A stretch of DNA of 64,000 bases. Origin: Opitutaceae bacterium (GTDB lineage Bacteria > Verrucomicrobiota > Verrucomicrobiia > Opitutales > Opitutaceae). Shown piece after piece: positions 35,845-45,900 of the stretch (position 1 is its first letter; every line of letters begins with the position of its first letter). Below the pieces are notes generated by a model. That model was given only the letters and a program-made list of their open reading frames with translations. It had not been told where the DNA came from and ran no database searches. The stretch is taken from positions 1 to 64,000 of the forward strand of contig JANQKV010000069.1 of the NCBI GenBank assembly GCA_028280945.1, given 5' to 3'. Made by a program: the position numbers and the translations under genes.

Positions 35845-36753
35845 CTACGCGGCATGGTGTTGGGCGGCTGCCAAAAATGCCGGTAACGCCGGCGGATTGT
35901 CGACGGAGTCTCGCCAAGCCAAGGCCAGCCGACTTTCGGGTGTGGGTCCGCGCAGGGGCCGGAACACGACTTCGCTTGGCAAGTTCTTCGCCTCGGACGG
36001 ACACATCAGCGTTGCTCCCAGGCCCGAACGCACCAGCCCGACTGCGTTGGTGCGAGGCCAGATCTCCTCGACGATTTGGGGAGTTACGCCAGCTGCCGCA
36101 AAAGCGGAAAGCGTTCGGTCATAAAAACTCGGATTGTGCTCCCGGGGAAACAAGACAAACGGAACATCGCGCAGGTCCTTCAGTTGCAGGGAACGACGAC
36201 GAATCAAAGGGTGGTCCGAGGGCAGCACCACGCCGTTGCGTTCTTGCAGAAGCTGTCGTGACTGGAATCCGTCCGGCAGCGAATCCGGGTGCAGAAACCC
36301 GCATGCGATTTCGCCCGCTCGCAACGTATCCACTTGGGAAGCGGTGGGAGATTCCGTGAGCTCAACCCGGATATCCGGGCGCTGTTGTTGGAACTCCCGC
36401 AGCACGCGCGGCAGAACCGTTGCCATCGCCAACCCCGTAAACCCCACGCGCAAGCTACCCGACCGGCCGTTTGCGATCGCGGCCATTTCCTGCGGAAAAC
36501 GGGCGGCCCGGCGCAACATCGGTTCGACCTGATCCAACAGATGTCGACCGGCCGGGGTGAGCTCGACGCGGCGATTGGACCGGGTGAACAGCGCCGTGCC
36601 CATCGCCTCCTCCAGCTGTGCGACTTGCCGGGACAGCGCCGGCTGGGCCACTCCCAACGTCTCGGCCGCGCGGCGAAAGTGCAGATGTTGAGCCACTTCC
36701 CGGAAGTAAATCAGGTGGCGAAACTCAAAATCAAATTGATACTCACGAGGCAT
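35845..36753 (-). CDS. LysR-family transcriptional regulator
   Basis: 302 residues from the ATG at 36753. The N-terminal winged helix-turn-helix is FEFRHLIYFREVAQHLHFRR followed by AAETLGVAQPALSRQVAQLE; the effector-binding domain follows (GSLRVGFTGLAMATVLPRVL). It is divergent from leuC, with 71 bp between starts, a standard LysR layout, so it may control leuCD. An alternative target is the sensor operon on its other side. The TTG at 36756 is less likely than the ATG. Confidence 0.93.
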   Translation of the reverse strand: MPREYQFDFEFRHLIYFREVAQHLHFRRAAETLGVAQPALSRQVAQLEEAMGTALFTRSNRRVELTPAGRHLLDQVEPMLRRAARFPQEMAAIANGRSGSLRVGFTGLAMATVLPRVLREFQQQRPDIRVELTESPTASQVDTLRAGEIACGFLHPDSLPDGFQSRQLLQERNGVVLPSDHPLIRRRSLQLKDLRDVPFVLFPREHNPSFYDRTLSAFAAAGVTPQIVEEIWPRTNAVGLVRSGLGATLMCPSEAKNLPSEVVFRPLRGPTPESRLALAWRDSVDNPPALPAFLAAAQHHAA

Positions 36754-36824
36754 CAATGAGGACTAAACAAGTATTTCTTTGGTATCGCAAGTTCTGGTAT
36801 GCTCAGTGTAATCCTTCGAAACTC

Positions 36825-38237
36825 ATGGCTAAATCTCTGTTTGAAAAAGTTTGGGACACTCACGCGGTTCGCACCTTGGCCAACGGCCAGACGCAGTTGC
36901 TGATCGGCACTCATCTCATCCATGAAGTCACGTCGCCCCAGGCGTTCGGCATGCTTCGTGATCTCGGACTGCCGGTGCTCATGCCGACCCGCACGTTCGC
37001 GACAGTCGACCACATCGTTCCAACCGATGAGTTGGTCGAGCCTTATCGCGATTCCCTAGCGCAGGCGATGATGGATGAACTGCGGAAAAACTGTGCGGAT
37101 AACAACGTTACCTTTTTCGATCGCGGCACGGGCAAACAAGGTATCGTCCATATCGTGGGACCGGAGCAGGGCATCACTCAACCCGGCACCACCATTGCCT
37201 GTGGCGATTCGCACACGTCCACCCACGGTGCGTTTGGGGCCATTGCGTTTGGCATCGGCACCACCCAGATCCGCGATGTGCTCGCCACGCAGACCATCGC
37301 GTTGGGCAAGCTGAAGGTGCGTCGCATCGAGGTAAACGGCGAGCTGCGGCCCGGGGTTTATGCCAAGGATGTCATTCTTCACATCATCGCCCAGCTGGGG
37401 GTCAATGGTGGCACGGGCTTCGCCTACGAGTATGCCGGCACGCTGTTTGACAGCTTCACCATGGAAGAACGGATGACGGTCTGTAACATGTCGATCGAGG
37501 GAGGTGCCCGGGTCGGTTACGTAAACCCTGACCAAACGACGGTGGACTACCTGCAGGGGCGTCCGTATTCACCGAGTGGTGACGACTGGGATGCGGCGGT
37601 GGAACGCTGGCTCAGCTTCGCTTCGGACCCTGGCTGTGCTTACGATGACGTTGTGGTGATCGACGCTGCTGACATCGCCCCATCCGTGACCTGGGGAATC
37701 AATCCCGGTCAGGGCATTTCGATCGAGCAATCAATTCCCCGTCCCGAAACCGCCGCCAGCGATGATGAGAAAGCTTCGATCGAGGAGGCTCTCGATTATA
37801 TGAAGCTTCAACCGGGTTCGCCGATCAAGGGCACGCCCATCAACGTCGCCTTCCTCGGGTCCTGCACCAACGGCCGATTCTCCGACTTCCAGGAAGTCGC
37901 CAAATACATCGCCGGCCGCCAGGTGGCGGAAGGCGTGAAGGCCATCGCCGTTCCGGGGTCGCAAATCGTGGCGGCCCAATGCGAAAAGGAAGGGATCGAC
38001 CGGATTTTGACCGAGGCGGGCTTCGAGTGGCGCGGCGCCGGGTGCTCCATGTGCTTGGCGATGAATCCCGACAAACTCATCGGTGACCAACTCTGCGCCT
38101 CGTCCTCCAACCGCAACTTCAAGGGCCGCCAGGGCTCTCCTACCGGCCGTACGGTTCTGATGAGCCCGCTTATGGTCGCTGCCGCTGCCGTTACGGGTGA
38201 GGTTGCGGATGCCCGGGAAGTTTTCGGCGTGAACTGA
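36825..38237 (+). CDS. leuC: 3-isopropylmalate dehydratase large subunit
   Basis: 470 residues. With LeuD it isomerises 2-isopropylmalate to 3-isopropylmalate in leucine synthesis. The 4Fe-4S ligands are Cys347 (LGSCTNGRFSDF) and Cys407/Cys410 (GAGCSMCLAMNPD). Other motifs are DHIVPTD, GDSHTSTHGAFGA and SSNRNFKGRQG. The frame is open from 36618, but the family starts with MAKSLFEKVWDTHAV at 36825. leuD follows 23 bp later. Confidence 0.97.
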   Translation: MAKSLFEKVWDTHAVRTLANGQTQLLIGTHLIHEVTSPQAFGMLRDLGLPVLMPTRTFATVDHIVPTDELVEPYRDSLAQAMMDELRKNCADNNVTFFDRGTGKQGIVHIVGPEQGITQPGTTIACGDSHTSTHGAFGAIAFGIGTTQIRDVLATQTIALGKLKVRRIEVNGELRPGVYAKDVILHIIAQLGVNGGTGFAYEYAGTLFDSFTMEERMTVCNMSIEGGARVGYVNPDQTTVDYLQGRPYSPSGDDWDAAVERWLSFASDPGCAYDDVVVIDAADIAPSVTWGINPGQGISIEQSIPRPETAASDDEKASIEEALDYMKLQPGSPIKGTPINVAFLGSCTNGRFSDFQEVAKYIAGRQVAEGVKAIAVPGSQIVAAQCEKEGIDRILTEAGFEWRGAGCSMCLAMNPDKLIGDQLCASSSNRNFKGRQGSPTGRTVLMSPLMVAAAAVTGEVADAREVFGVN

Positions 38238-38260
38238 TCAAATTTAAGGAAAGCAACATC

Positions 38261-38863
38261 ATGGCATTGGAAAAAATCACAACGCTCACCGGCCAGGCGA
38301 TAAACGTGCCCGGCAACGACATCGACACGGATCGCATCATCCCGGCACGCTTCCTGAAATGTGTCACCTTTGATGGGTTGGGGGAGTATTTGTTCTACGA
38401 CGTGCGCAAGGATGCGGACGGCAACAACAAGCCTCACCCCCTCAATGAAGAGCGCTTCAAGAGTGCGACGATCCTGCTGTCGGGAGCGAATTTTGGCTGC
38501 GGCTCTTCCCGTGAGCATGCTCCGCAGGCGATCCAAAAGTATGGCTTCCGCGGCATCGTGGCGGAGAGCTTCGCGGAGATCTTCTTTGGCAACTGCACGA
38601 CGCTCGGCATCCCGTGTGCGTGTGCTTCTCGCGAGGACATCGCGAAGATCGCGGCTGCCGTGGAGGTGGATCCCACGATCGAAGTAACGATTGACGTGGA
38701 TCGGCAAGAGGTTCGGTTTGGTAACGATTCTGTTACAGTCGAGATTCGTGGTTCGGCTCGTGATGCGCTTCTCAACGGACGCTGGGATGCCATCGCCGAG
38801 CTCCACGAAGGCGTGTCGCAGGTGCAGGAAGTTGCCGGCCGGCTCGCCTACATGAGCGCTTAA
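38261..38863 (+). CDS. leuD: 3-isopropylmalate dehydratase small subunit
   Basis: 200 residues, the usual LeuD size. Motifs are NDIDTDRIIPARFLK near the start and GANFGCGSSREHAPQAI in the middle, which shape substrate specificity in the LeuCD heterodimer. AAGGAA lies 10 bp upstream of the ATG. The unit ends at a strong terminator at 38900-38941. Confidence 0.96.
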   Translation: MALEKITTLTGQAINVPGNDIDTDRIIPARFLKCVTFDGLGEYLFYDVRKDADGNNKPHPLNEERFKSATILLSGANFGCGSSREHAPQAIQKYGFRGIVAESFAEIFFGNCTTLGIPCACASREDIAKIAAAVEVDPTIEVTIDVDRQEVRFGNDSVTVEIRGSARDALLNGRWDAIAELHEGVSQVQEVAGRLAYMSA

Positions 38864-38899
38864 ACAATCTCCGTAGAACTTCCAGTTCTCGGTTTCATC

Positions 38900-38941
38900 G
38901 GGGGCGGATGCCGGTAGCGAGGCATCCGCCCCCACTTTTTT
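38900..38941 (+). terminator. Rho-independent terminator after leuCD
   Basis: GGGGGCGGATGCC at 38900-38912 pairs perfectly with GGCATCCGCCCCC at 38921-38933 around an 8-nt loop, followed by CT-rich ACTTTTTT (T tract 38935-38941). It lies 37 bp after the leuD stop. Confidence 0.93.
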
Positions 38942-39108
38942 GAGGCCGTAGCTGGCAGCGGTGAGATGGGAATCCGGTTTGCCCTTTCCAAAGACCCGGG
39001 GACCGGTGCGCTTGACGGGCACGCAATATAATCCGATCCGCGGCTTGGAAATTGGATTTCAGGCCGGTGCACTTGCGGTTCGTTGCTCCTCAACCCCTTC
39101 CAAAGATC

Positions 39109-41001
39109 ATGCCTTCAATTCGTTCAGCTGTTCTAACTGCAGTTTTCTCGTCCACGATGGTTTTATCCGGTGCCACCCAATCAGATTGGAGTCCGATCGG
39201 AGGCAGCATGCTTACCTCGTGGGGTAAAACCGTAACCGCGGAGAATGCCTGGACCGAATACCCCCGTCCCCAACTTGTGCGTGAAGGCTGGACGAATCTG
39301 AATGGATTATGGGACTTTGCCACGACGGGCCGCGGGGCCGCGCAGCCGGAATCATGGGCTGAGAAAATTCTCGTGCCTTTTGCGATGGAGACCCCGCTGT
39401 CCGGGATCGGCCGGCGATTGGAGGACAATCAAGCCATTTGGTATCGCCGCAGTTTCAATCATGAGGAATCCGCCGGGCGCACGTTGTTGCATTTCGAAGG
39501 CGTGGACTACGCCTGTCAGGTGTGGGTCAACGGGGAACAGGTCGGTTCCCATGTGGGGGGCAATCTCCCATTTTCGTTCGAGGTGACCGATGCGGTTCAA
39601 CTGGGAAGCAATCAGCTTGTTCTCCGGGTGATTGACGACACCGATGCTTATGATCGTTACCAGCTCCGCGGGAAACAGAAGATCGATAATGGCGGCATCT
39701 GGTATACTCCGTCTTCCGGGATTTGGCAGACCGTTTGGTTGGAGCAGGTGCCTTCCACTTATGTCGAGGAGCTTCGTTTGGTGGCTGATGCCGAAGGGGT
39801 GTTGGATGCGCGGATCGAAGTCGTCGGGGACGGGGCCGCCAGCATGGAAGTGACGGTCAGTCGGGACGGAACCCCGGTCGCCGGTTCGGTGGCCCACGGC
39901 AACCGAGTATTGGTTCATGTGCGCGATCCGGAACTTTGGACACCTTCGAATCCGATACTCTTTGACGTTGTCGTTACCGTGTTCGATCACACGGGTGAGG
40001 TCATCGATCAAGTCGGTTCCTATGTAGGATTCCGCTCCGTCGGCCGGTCCAAGGATGCCGATGGACACTGGCGTTTCTCGCTCAATGGGGAAGAGATCTT
40101 TCACTGGGGGCCGCTTGACCAAGGCTGGTGGCCGGACGGTTTTCTGAATCCTCCGTCCGACGAGGCGATTGTGTTTGAAATGGAATTTTTGAAGGCGGCG
40201 GGCTTCAACATGATCCGGAAACACAAAAAGGTGGAACCCCGTCGCTACTACTACCATGCGGACAGGGTAGGTTTGTTGGTCTGGCAGGACCATGTTTCCG
40301 GCGGAGCGGGGCCCAATGAATGGCCGAAGTGGAAGAAACTTCGGGCGGACTTACCGGGCTACGAGCCACGCAACAACAACTGGTGGCGCGCCGAGCGTGA
40401 CAATGCGCTCGATGCCGACTGGCCGGACTGGGCGCACGAACAGTCCATGCGGGAACTCAAGACGATGATCGACGTGCTGCACAATCATCCGTCTGTGGTC
40501 GTTTGGACGACTTTTAACGAGCGCTGGGGCCAGCATCGCAGCATGGAGATCGGGCAGTGGGTATTGGACTACGATCCCACCCGTCACCTCAATATTGCCA
40601 GCGGTGGTAACTTCTTTCCAATCGGCCACATCGCGGATGAGCACAATTACCCGGATCCTGTTTTCCCGTTCGAGCTCACCGAATTTGACGACTACATCAA
40701 GGTGATGGGCGAATTTGGCGGACACGGCTGGCTCGTCGAAGGGCATCAGTGGGATCCCACCAAACGCAATTGGGGTTACGGTGGTTTGCCGAAGACCCTT
40801 GCCGAATATCGCGAACGCTATGTTCGCACGGCCAACATGTTGGGGGAATTGAGAGCCGAAGGAGTTGCGGCGGGTGTCTATACACAGACAACCGATGTCG
40901 AAGGTGAGATCAACGGCCTGATGACTTATGATCGAGCGGTGATCAAAATCCCGGTCGAGGACTTGGCCAGGATCCACCGGGAGGCCGGCCTGACCGATTA
41001 G
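39109..41001 (+). CDS. Secreted glycoside hydrolase family 2 protein
   Basis: 630 residues with a signal peptide near residues 1-23 (SAVLTAVFSSTMVLSGA). The GH2 sugar-binding domain shows GLWDFATTG, WYRRSF and VDYACQVWVNGEQVG; the immunoglobulin-like domain follows; the TIM barrel has FNMIRKHKKVEPRRYYYHAD and WTTFNERWGQ with acid/base Glu471, and VMGEFGGHGWLVEGHQW with the probable nucleophile Glu535. Members include beta-galactosidases, glucuronidases and mannosidases; the linkage cleaved cannot be assigned. It has no partner genes on the same strand. Confidence 0.9.
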   Translation: MPSIRSAVLTAVFSSTMVLSGATQSDWSPIGGSMLTSWGKTVTAENAWTEYPRPQLVREGWTNLNGLWDFATTGRGAAQPESWAEKILVPFAMETPLSGIGRRLEDNQAIWYRRSFNHEESAGRTLLHFEGVDYACQVWVNGEQVGSHVGGNLPFSFEVTDAVQLGSNQLVLRVIDDTDAYDRYQLRGKQKIDNGGIWYTPSSGIWQTVWLEQVPSTYVEELRLVADAEGVLDARIEVVGDGAASMEVTVSRDGTPVAGSVAHGNRVLVHVRDPELWTPSNPILFDVVVTVFDHTGEVIDQVGSYVGFRSVGRSKDADGHWRFSLNGEEIFHWGPLDQGWWPDGFLNPPSDEAIVFEMEFLKAAGFNMIRKHKKVEPRRYYYHADRVGLLVWQDHVSGGAGPNEWPKWKKLRADLPGYEPRNNNWWRAERDNALDADWPDWAHEQSMRELKTMIDVLHNHPSVVVWTTFNERWGQHRSMEIGQWVLDYDPTRHLNIASGGNFFPIGHIADEHNYPDPVFPFELTEFDDYIKVMGEFGGHGWLVEGHQWDPTKRNWGYGGLPKTLAEYRERYVRTANMLGELRAEGVAAGVYTQTTDVEGEINGLMTYDRAVIKIPVEDLARIHREAGLTD

Positions 41002-41209
41002 CCGGTCTGTACGATCATCGAGTCATCCTGTTTCCCTTGAAGATCAGGGCTGGTTGAACACAGCCCGGTAGGTGAAAGCGGTATGCATGGCCGGAATAGG
41101 AGAAGGATCTAAGGGATTGAACAAAGAAGGCTGGCCAGTGGGGTCACCATCCATGCAGCGGGTATTCGCGGTCCCTTCCGGTTTGGATTCCGAAACATCC
41201 GTTTTTACC

Positions 41210-41256
41210 AAAAAACCGCTTCCGTGGCGGGAAGCGGTTCAAAAAATGGTGGTGGG
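41210..41256 (-). terminator. Terminator hairpin next to a tRNA 3'-end-like remnant
   Basis: AACCGCTTCC (41214-41223) pairs with GGAAGCGGTT (41230-41239); on the minus strand the stem runs into a T tract (complement of 41210-41215). Just upstream on that strand, 41256-41247 reads CCCACCACCA, identical to the last ten bases of the encoded tRNA-Tyr including CCA. The arrangement repeats the tRNA-Tyr end and terminator at 41426-41469. Confidence 0.6.
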
Positions 41257-41425
41257 CTAGTCGCGCCATAGTCCCGCGTGGCGGGACGACGGCGGAAGGT
41301 GGATTGGCTCCGCTTCGCTTCGTCCTGCTGCGCAGGCCCGCACCTACGGCGCGGCCCATCTCCAGTCGGCTTTGCCTCCTTCCGTCGAACCAGAATGGTT
41401 CTCATCCACCGGGTTTTTTAGATAG
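41257..41425. repeat. GC-rich intergenic repeat block, REP-like
   Basis: The block is made of short inverted words: GTCCCGCGTGGCGGGAC forms a hairpin (41271-41287), CTGCTGCGCAG is near-palindromic (41325-41336), and GGTGGAT (from 41299) faces ATCCACC (to 41410). The segment around 41291-41313 resembles the 3' quarter of tRNA-Tyr (AGGTGGATT). It shares the GGAGGCAAAGC word with the repeat at 4709-4784. Dispersed copy number cannot be seen from one window. Confidence 0.45.
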
Positions 41426-41454
41426 AAAAACGCCTCCGTGGCCGGAGGCGTTTT
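41426..41454 (-). terminator. Terminator of tRNA-Tyr
   Basis: AAAACGCCTCCG at 41427-41438 pairs with CGGAGGCGTTTT at 41443-41454 around a 4-nt loop. In the minus direction the T tract follows the stem, 5 bp after the encoded CCA of the tRNA. The A/T flanks make it potentially bidirectional. Confidence 0.88.
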
Positions 41455-41459
41455 AAAAG

Positions 41460-41545
<86 letters not shown>

Positions 41546-41707
41546 GAGAGGAAGAGCGTAGTTCATGGTTCCGCACTCTGAGGGCAAGGGATTTTTTCAA
41601 TTCTGTGACGATGCCCCTTGGCAACTATCCGGTTTCTTCCGTTTTTCCCTCTTTTACAGGACGTTCGCCATGTCTCCTTGTCATATTTACTACAGGCATA
41701 CTGTCGC

Positions 41708-42187
41708 ATGAAATCTTCCGTGCTCATCCGGGAATTCGATCCGAAAGCCGATCGCGATCAGGTCATTGCGCTCTGGAAACGCGTTTTTGGATACCCCACG
41801 GCTCACAACGAGCCCGGTTTGTCGATCGACAAGAAACTCGCAGTGCACGATGGCCTGTTTTTTGTCGCGGTGGATACGGATGGGGTTGCCTGCGGCACGG
41901 TGATGGGTGGCTACGATGGGCATCGCGGCTGGATCTATTCCCTGGCGGTTCTGCCGGATCGGCAGGGAAGCGGAGTTGGCCGATCCCTTATGGATCGGGT
42001 GGAGCAGGCGCTGATTGCCCGGGGATGCCTGAAGATCAACCTACAGATCACGGACGGAAATGAGGCCGTCCAGGCGTTCTATGAACGATTGGGTTACACC
42101 AAGGAAGTGCGCGTGAGCATGGGGAAACGAATTCCACAGAATGTGCCGTCTTCTCCTCACAACACCCCGGCGTCGCGGAAACTGTAG
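41708..42187 (+). CDS. GNAT-family N-acetyltransferase
   Basis: 159 residues. The acetyl-CoA-binding motif A is IYSLAVLPDRQGSGVGRSLM, and motif B is VQAFYERLGYTKE. The N-terminal half (LIREFDPKADRDQVIALWKR) resembles YpeA-type acetyltransferases. The ATG at 41708 is the family-like start; the open frame from 41618 crosses the tRNA promoter area. Its last 31 bp overlap the end of radC on the other strand. The acceptor substrate is unknown. Confidence 0.88.
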   Translation: MKSSVLIREFDPKADRDQVIALWKRVFGYPTAHNEPGLSIDKKLAVHDGLFFVAVDTDGVACGTVMGGYDGHRGWIYSLAVLPDRQGSGVGRSLMDRVEQALIARGCLKINLQITDGNEAVQAFYERLGYTKEVRVSMGKRIPQNVPSSPHNTPASRKL

Positions 42188-42879
42188 AAGCCCAGTCCGG
42201 TCGGATCATGGGCCTCCTCGCCGATGATGACGTGATCCAGCAGCGTGATGTCCACTGTCTGCGCGGCCTCCCGCAGAGTGCGAGTCACTCGAACATCGGC
42301 CGAGCTGGGGGCGGGATCGCCGCTCGGGTGGTTGTGCACACAGACGACGGCGGAAGCCGAAGCTTCAATAGCTGCCCGGAAAACCTCCCGGGGATGCACC
42401 AACGTGCTTCCCGCCGTGCCTGAAGTCACCTCGACTTGGCGGAGAAGTCTATTGCGTCGATTCAAGCAGATGACCCAGAACTTTTCCACGGCGAGTCCCA
42501 AACAACCGGGACGGCAGTAGTCGGCGATGACCGCGGGCTGATCCAGCACAGGCTGTTTGCCGCGCTCTTGTGAAAGCACGCGCCGGGCGACTTCCATTAC
42601 CGCCAACAACTGCAGCGCCTTTACTCGGCCGATTCCTTTGCATTTCTCAAAATCACGCTGGGTCCAGCGCACCAGATCCGCCAACGATCCAGCCTGTTGA
42701 ATCAACTGATGGGCGAGTGTCAGCACATCGTGCCCTTGGGTTCCGCTGCGAAGCAGCATGGCTAGCAATTCGGCGTCACTCAGGGCATTGGCCCCGAGTT
42801 GTTGCATCCGCTCCTGGGGCCGCTCTTTCGCTGCCATGGTGGCGAGACGGTTTGGGAGAGATTCGCTGGACGAGGCCAT
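42157..42879 (-). CDS. radC: RadC-family JAB/MPN-domain protein
   Basis: 240 residues from the ATG at 42879. An N-terminal helix-hairpin-helix region (ANALSDAELLAMLLRSG ... KCKGIGRVKALQLLAV) is followed by the MPN+ metal site in VVCVHNHPSGDPAPSSAD. Despite the historical name DNA repair protein, the biochemical role of RadC is unsettled. It overlaps the 3' end of the convergent acetyltransferase gene. Confidence 0.95.
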   Translation of the reverse strand: MASSSESLPNRLATMAAKERPQERMQQLGANALSDAELLAMLLRSGTQGHDVLTLAHQLIQQAGSLADLVRWTQRDFEKCKGIGRVKALQLLAVMEVARRVLSQERGKQPVLDQPAVIADYCRPGCLGLAVEKFWVICLNRRNRLLRQVEVTSGTAGSTLVHPREVFRAAIEASASAVVCVHNHPSGDPAPSSADVRVTRTLREAAQTVDITLLDHVIIGEEAHDPTGLGFYSFRDAGVL

Positions 42880-42943
42880 GGTCAAGGTCTGTGGCGGCAG
42901 TTTTCCGGTGAATATCTTTCACGTCCAGCCTGCGAATGCGCGT

Positions 42944-45900
42944 CTACCCCTCGTGGGTGGCTCGGGCCTCCGCCTCCGCTTCCGCGTTTTCGCTGGTGAG
43001 ATAGCGCATGAAGGCCATCAGATCACGAAGTTCGGTCCGGTTGAGAACCATCCCAAAAATCGCAGGCATGCTCGACGGGGCGGCGGCGCGCTCGGTCACA
43101 AGCGGAGCGGCAAAGCTCTGTTTGTCTCCATTCGCATCGAAAATGGTAATCGTTTCCTCCGTCTCCTCCGCGACGATGCCAACGTGGAATCCGCCGCCGG
43201 AGAGTGTGAACGCCACCACATCGAAGCCCTCCGCAATTGTTGCGTTGGGATAGATGATGGCTTCGAGCATCTCTTCCGTGGACATGCGATCAGCCAGGCC
43301 AGTGAGATCGGGACCGGCGTATCCGCCTTCGCCATGCACTTGATGGCACCGGGTGCAGGCGAGCACGGGATGTTCATTAAACAGACGCCAACCCTCGCGG
43401 CCGTCGCCACCCTCCAAGGCTCCGCGAAACGCCGCCAGTTGGTCACCGGAAGCGGCCCATTTTTGTTTCAATTCGGCCATCGCGGATTGGACAATTTCCG
43501 ATGGTGAGGCCTCGGCTGAATCCAACAGCTCAACTTGGGCGAGATAAGGGACGATGCCTTCGCCGAGACGTTGCAGGCCTTCGGCGAGGAGCAATTCGGC
43601 CTCGGGATGGTTAAGCTGGGCAATGGACCTGAATGCGGCCTGTTGCTCCCGTGGTGTGCCACGCTCCGCCATTTGAGTGAGAATCGGCAAGGCCTGTTCG
43701 GGCGAAAGCCGAGCCAATATGGGCAACGTGGCCAATCGTAGCTCCGGCGAGTCCGACGCCCCGGCTAGGTCCACGGCATCCAGCAGGCGGTCGTCGCCCA
43801 GATCGTCGAGCACAGCCAGCGCCTCGGCCCGCACCGCGCCATCCTCTTCGGCGGTCGCCAGAATTTTGCGAATGCGTGGGGTGGCGGCCGTCATCTTCAA
43901 ATCGCGCACCGCTGCCAAGACGGCTCGTTTGATGAAATAGGGTGACGTCTCCAGCAAAAGATCGAGCTGACTTTCGAGCGCAGCGATGGCCGGTGCGGCG
44001 TCTCGCACGGGGAGGGGGCGGTAAAGACCAACGAGGCGATCGCGATGGAAGGGTTCCGGCCAGGAAGCGAGCTGGCGCAGTGCTTCGCGGCGCATCTCGC
44101 GGGGAACATCATTGCTGGCGGCATAAGTCGCGAGGGCCACCGCATCCTCGGGACGTCCCATGCGATGGCAGGCGTTGATGATGCGGAGTTGCAGGGCTTC
44201 GTCAGCGAGATCACCGCGTCCCAGCAGGGCGGCGAGGGATGGCAGGGCGGCCTCGATCGGAGTGTCGTTGATAGCGATGGCAGCCTCCCGCACGATAAAT
44301 GGATCTGCATCGGTAAGGAATTGTGCTGCTCGAGGGCTGCCGAGTTTGCGGTAGGCGAGGAGGACGCCGAGCCGAACCGCAGCCGATTCATCCTTCTCGA
44401 CTCCTCGGAGGACCGACCGGGCGTTCAGACGGGTTAATGCATGCACGGCCGCATGCCGCAGGTATTTGTCGGTGTCGTCATTGCGCCGCAGCAGTTCGAC
44501 CAGTTCTCCGGCGACGCTGGGATCGTCGAATTTCCCCAGGCTTTGGGCAGCGAAGAACTGGGCGCGAAGCGCCTTATCCCGAAGGAGTGGCACCAGTTTG
44601 CCGGCCAACTCGAAGTGACCACGATCTCCAATGACTTTGGCCACCTGCGCACGAATTTCGGCATCAGCGTCGGTTAACAGGTTATCAAAACCGTTGAAGG
44701 CCTCCGCGGTCTGAGTCCGTAGCTGGGCGAGGGCCCAGATGGCATGAATGCGGTGGAGTTGTGCGCTGTCCGGATTCATCGCAATCGCTTGCAAGGCTTC
44801 GAGATGATCGATGCCCCGCTCGACGATTTCGTATTGTGCGCGCAGCCGGACGCGTTGATCGCGGTGTCCCAGCAAATCGAGCAACGTGTTGGTATTGGCT
44901 GCCAGGATGCCTCCACCGATCAGCGTTTTCACCTCATCGACCAGACCCTGGGCTTCGGCGCTGCGATCCGTCGGCCGCACGGCGTAGATCCTTCCCTTGT
45001 TGGACTTGGGCCAACCCACGACCCAGTCGACGAAGTAAAAATCGCCGTTTGGCCCAAAGGTGACGTCGGTGGGCAGGGTGCCCCAGAGAAACTGTTTGGA
45101 TTCCGTGACCTTAAACGTGGCGCCGGCTTCCTCAATTTTATAGGTCTGGATGCCGGAAGTGGCGACCGTGCCTTTGAAGTGGGTCATGAAAATCGTGCGG
45201 TTGAAGCGGTCGTCAAAGCCCGATCCCGGATAGTAGGTGATGCCCGAGGGACCGTCCTCGATGTTGGCGACCGGAGGCAGCAAGTAGGCGGCGCGGCCAG
45301 CGAAATCTGGTTTCCACAGCCCCTCGCTCATCCAAGGTCCCGCCCGGCCCAATGGCGCATGTTGATATCCCACTCGCCAACCGGATTCGCCGCCTTCGAC
45401 CACGTAGACCAAGCGCTCCATGTCGCCGTTGTCGCAGTCGTTGTCACCGGTGAAAAGGTTGCCGTATTCGTCGAAGGCCAGTTCCTGCGGATTACGCAGA
45501 CCACGATGCACGAGTTCAAATTCAGTGCCGTCAGGGTTCGAACGGAAGACAGCGCCCTCGTCGGGTAAATTTACCGTCGCGCCATCCGGGCCTGTCACAT
45601 GGGTGCCGCGATCGCCAATCGAGTAATAGAGCTTGCCGTCGGGGCCGAAGGCCAGGCCATGGAAGTCATGTCCCGTGTAACCGAAGCGAACTCCGAAGCC
45701 GCGGAGCAACTCGTGGCGTGCGGCTTCTTGGGTTCCGCTCTCATCGGTGTCGAATTGCCACAAGCTCGGAATGTTGGTGAACCAAACCTTCCCGTTCATT
45801 GCCAATACACCGGACGCGATGCCATCGAGTTTGCTTGTGAAGCCGTCCGCAAATATGCTCGACGCATCTGCCCTGCCGTCGCCATCCGTGTCCTGCACGA

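Larger units (their letters stand above)
41002..41459. other. 458-bp intergenic region between the GH2 gene and tRNA-Tyr
   Basis: No convincing gene. 41002-41209 shows nothing that I can assign; a 62-codon frame at 41072-41260 runs into the terminator and repeat and is probably spurious. From 41210 it holds two look-alike terminator units flanking a GC-rich repeat block, described separately. Confidence 0.6.

Noticed and set aside
37808..39022. 404-codon minus-strand open frame across leuC-leuD
   Set aside because: It is antisense to leuC and leuD, both fully motif-supported, and crosses their terminator.
41072..41260. 62-codon open frame after the GH2 gene
   Set aside because: It ends inside a terminator and the tRNA-like remnant, and has no ribosome binding site or domain.
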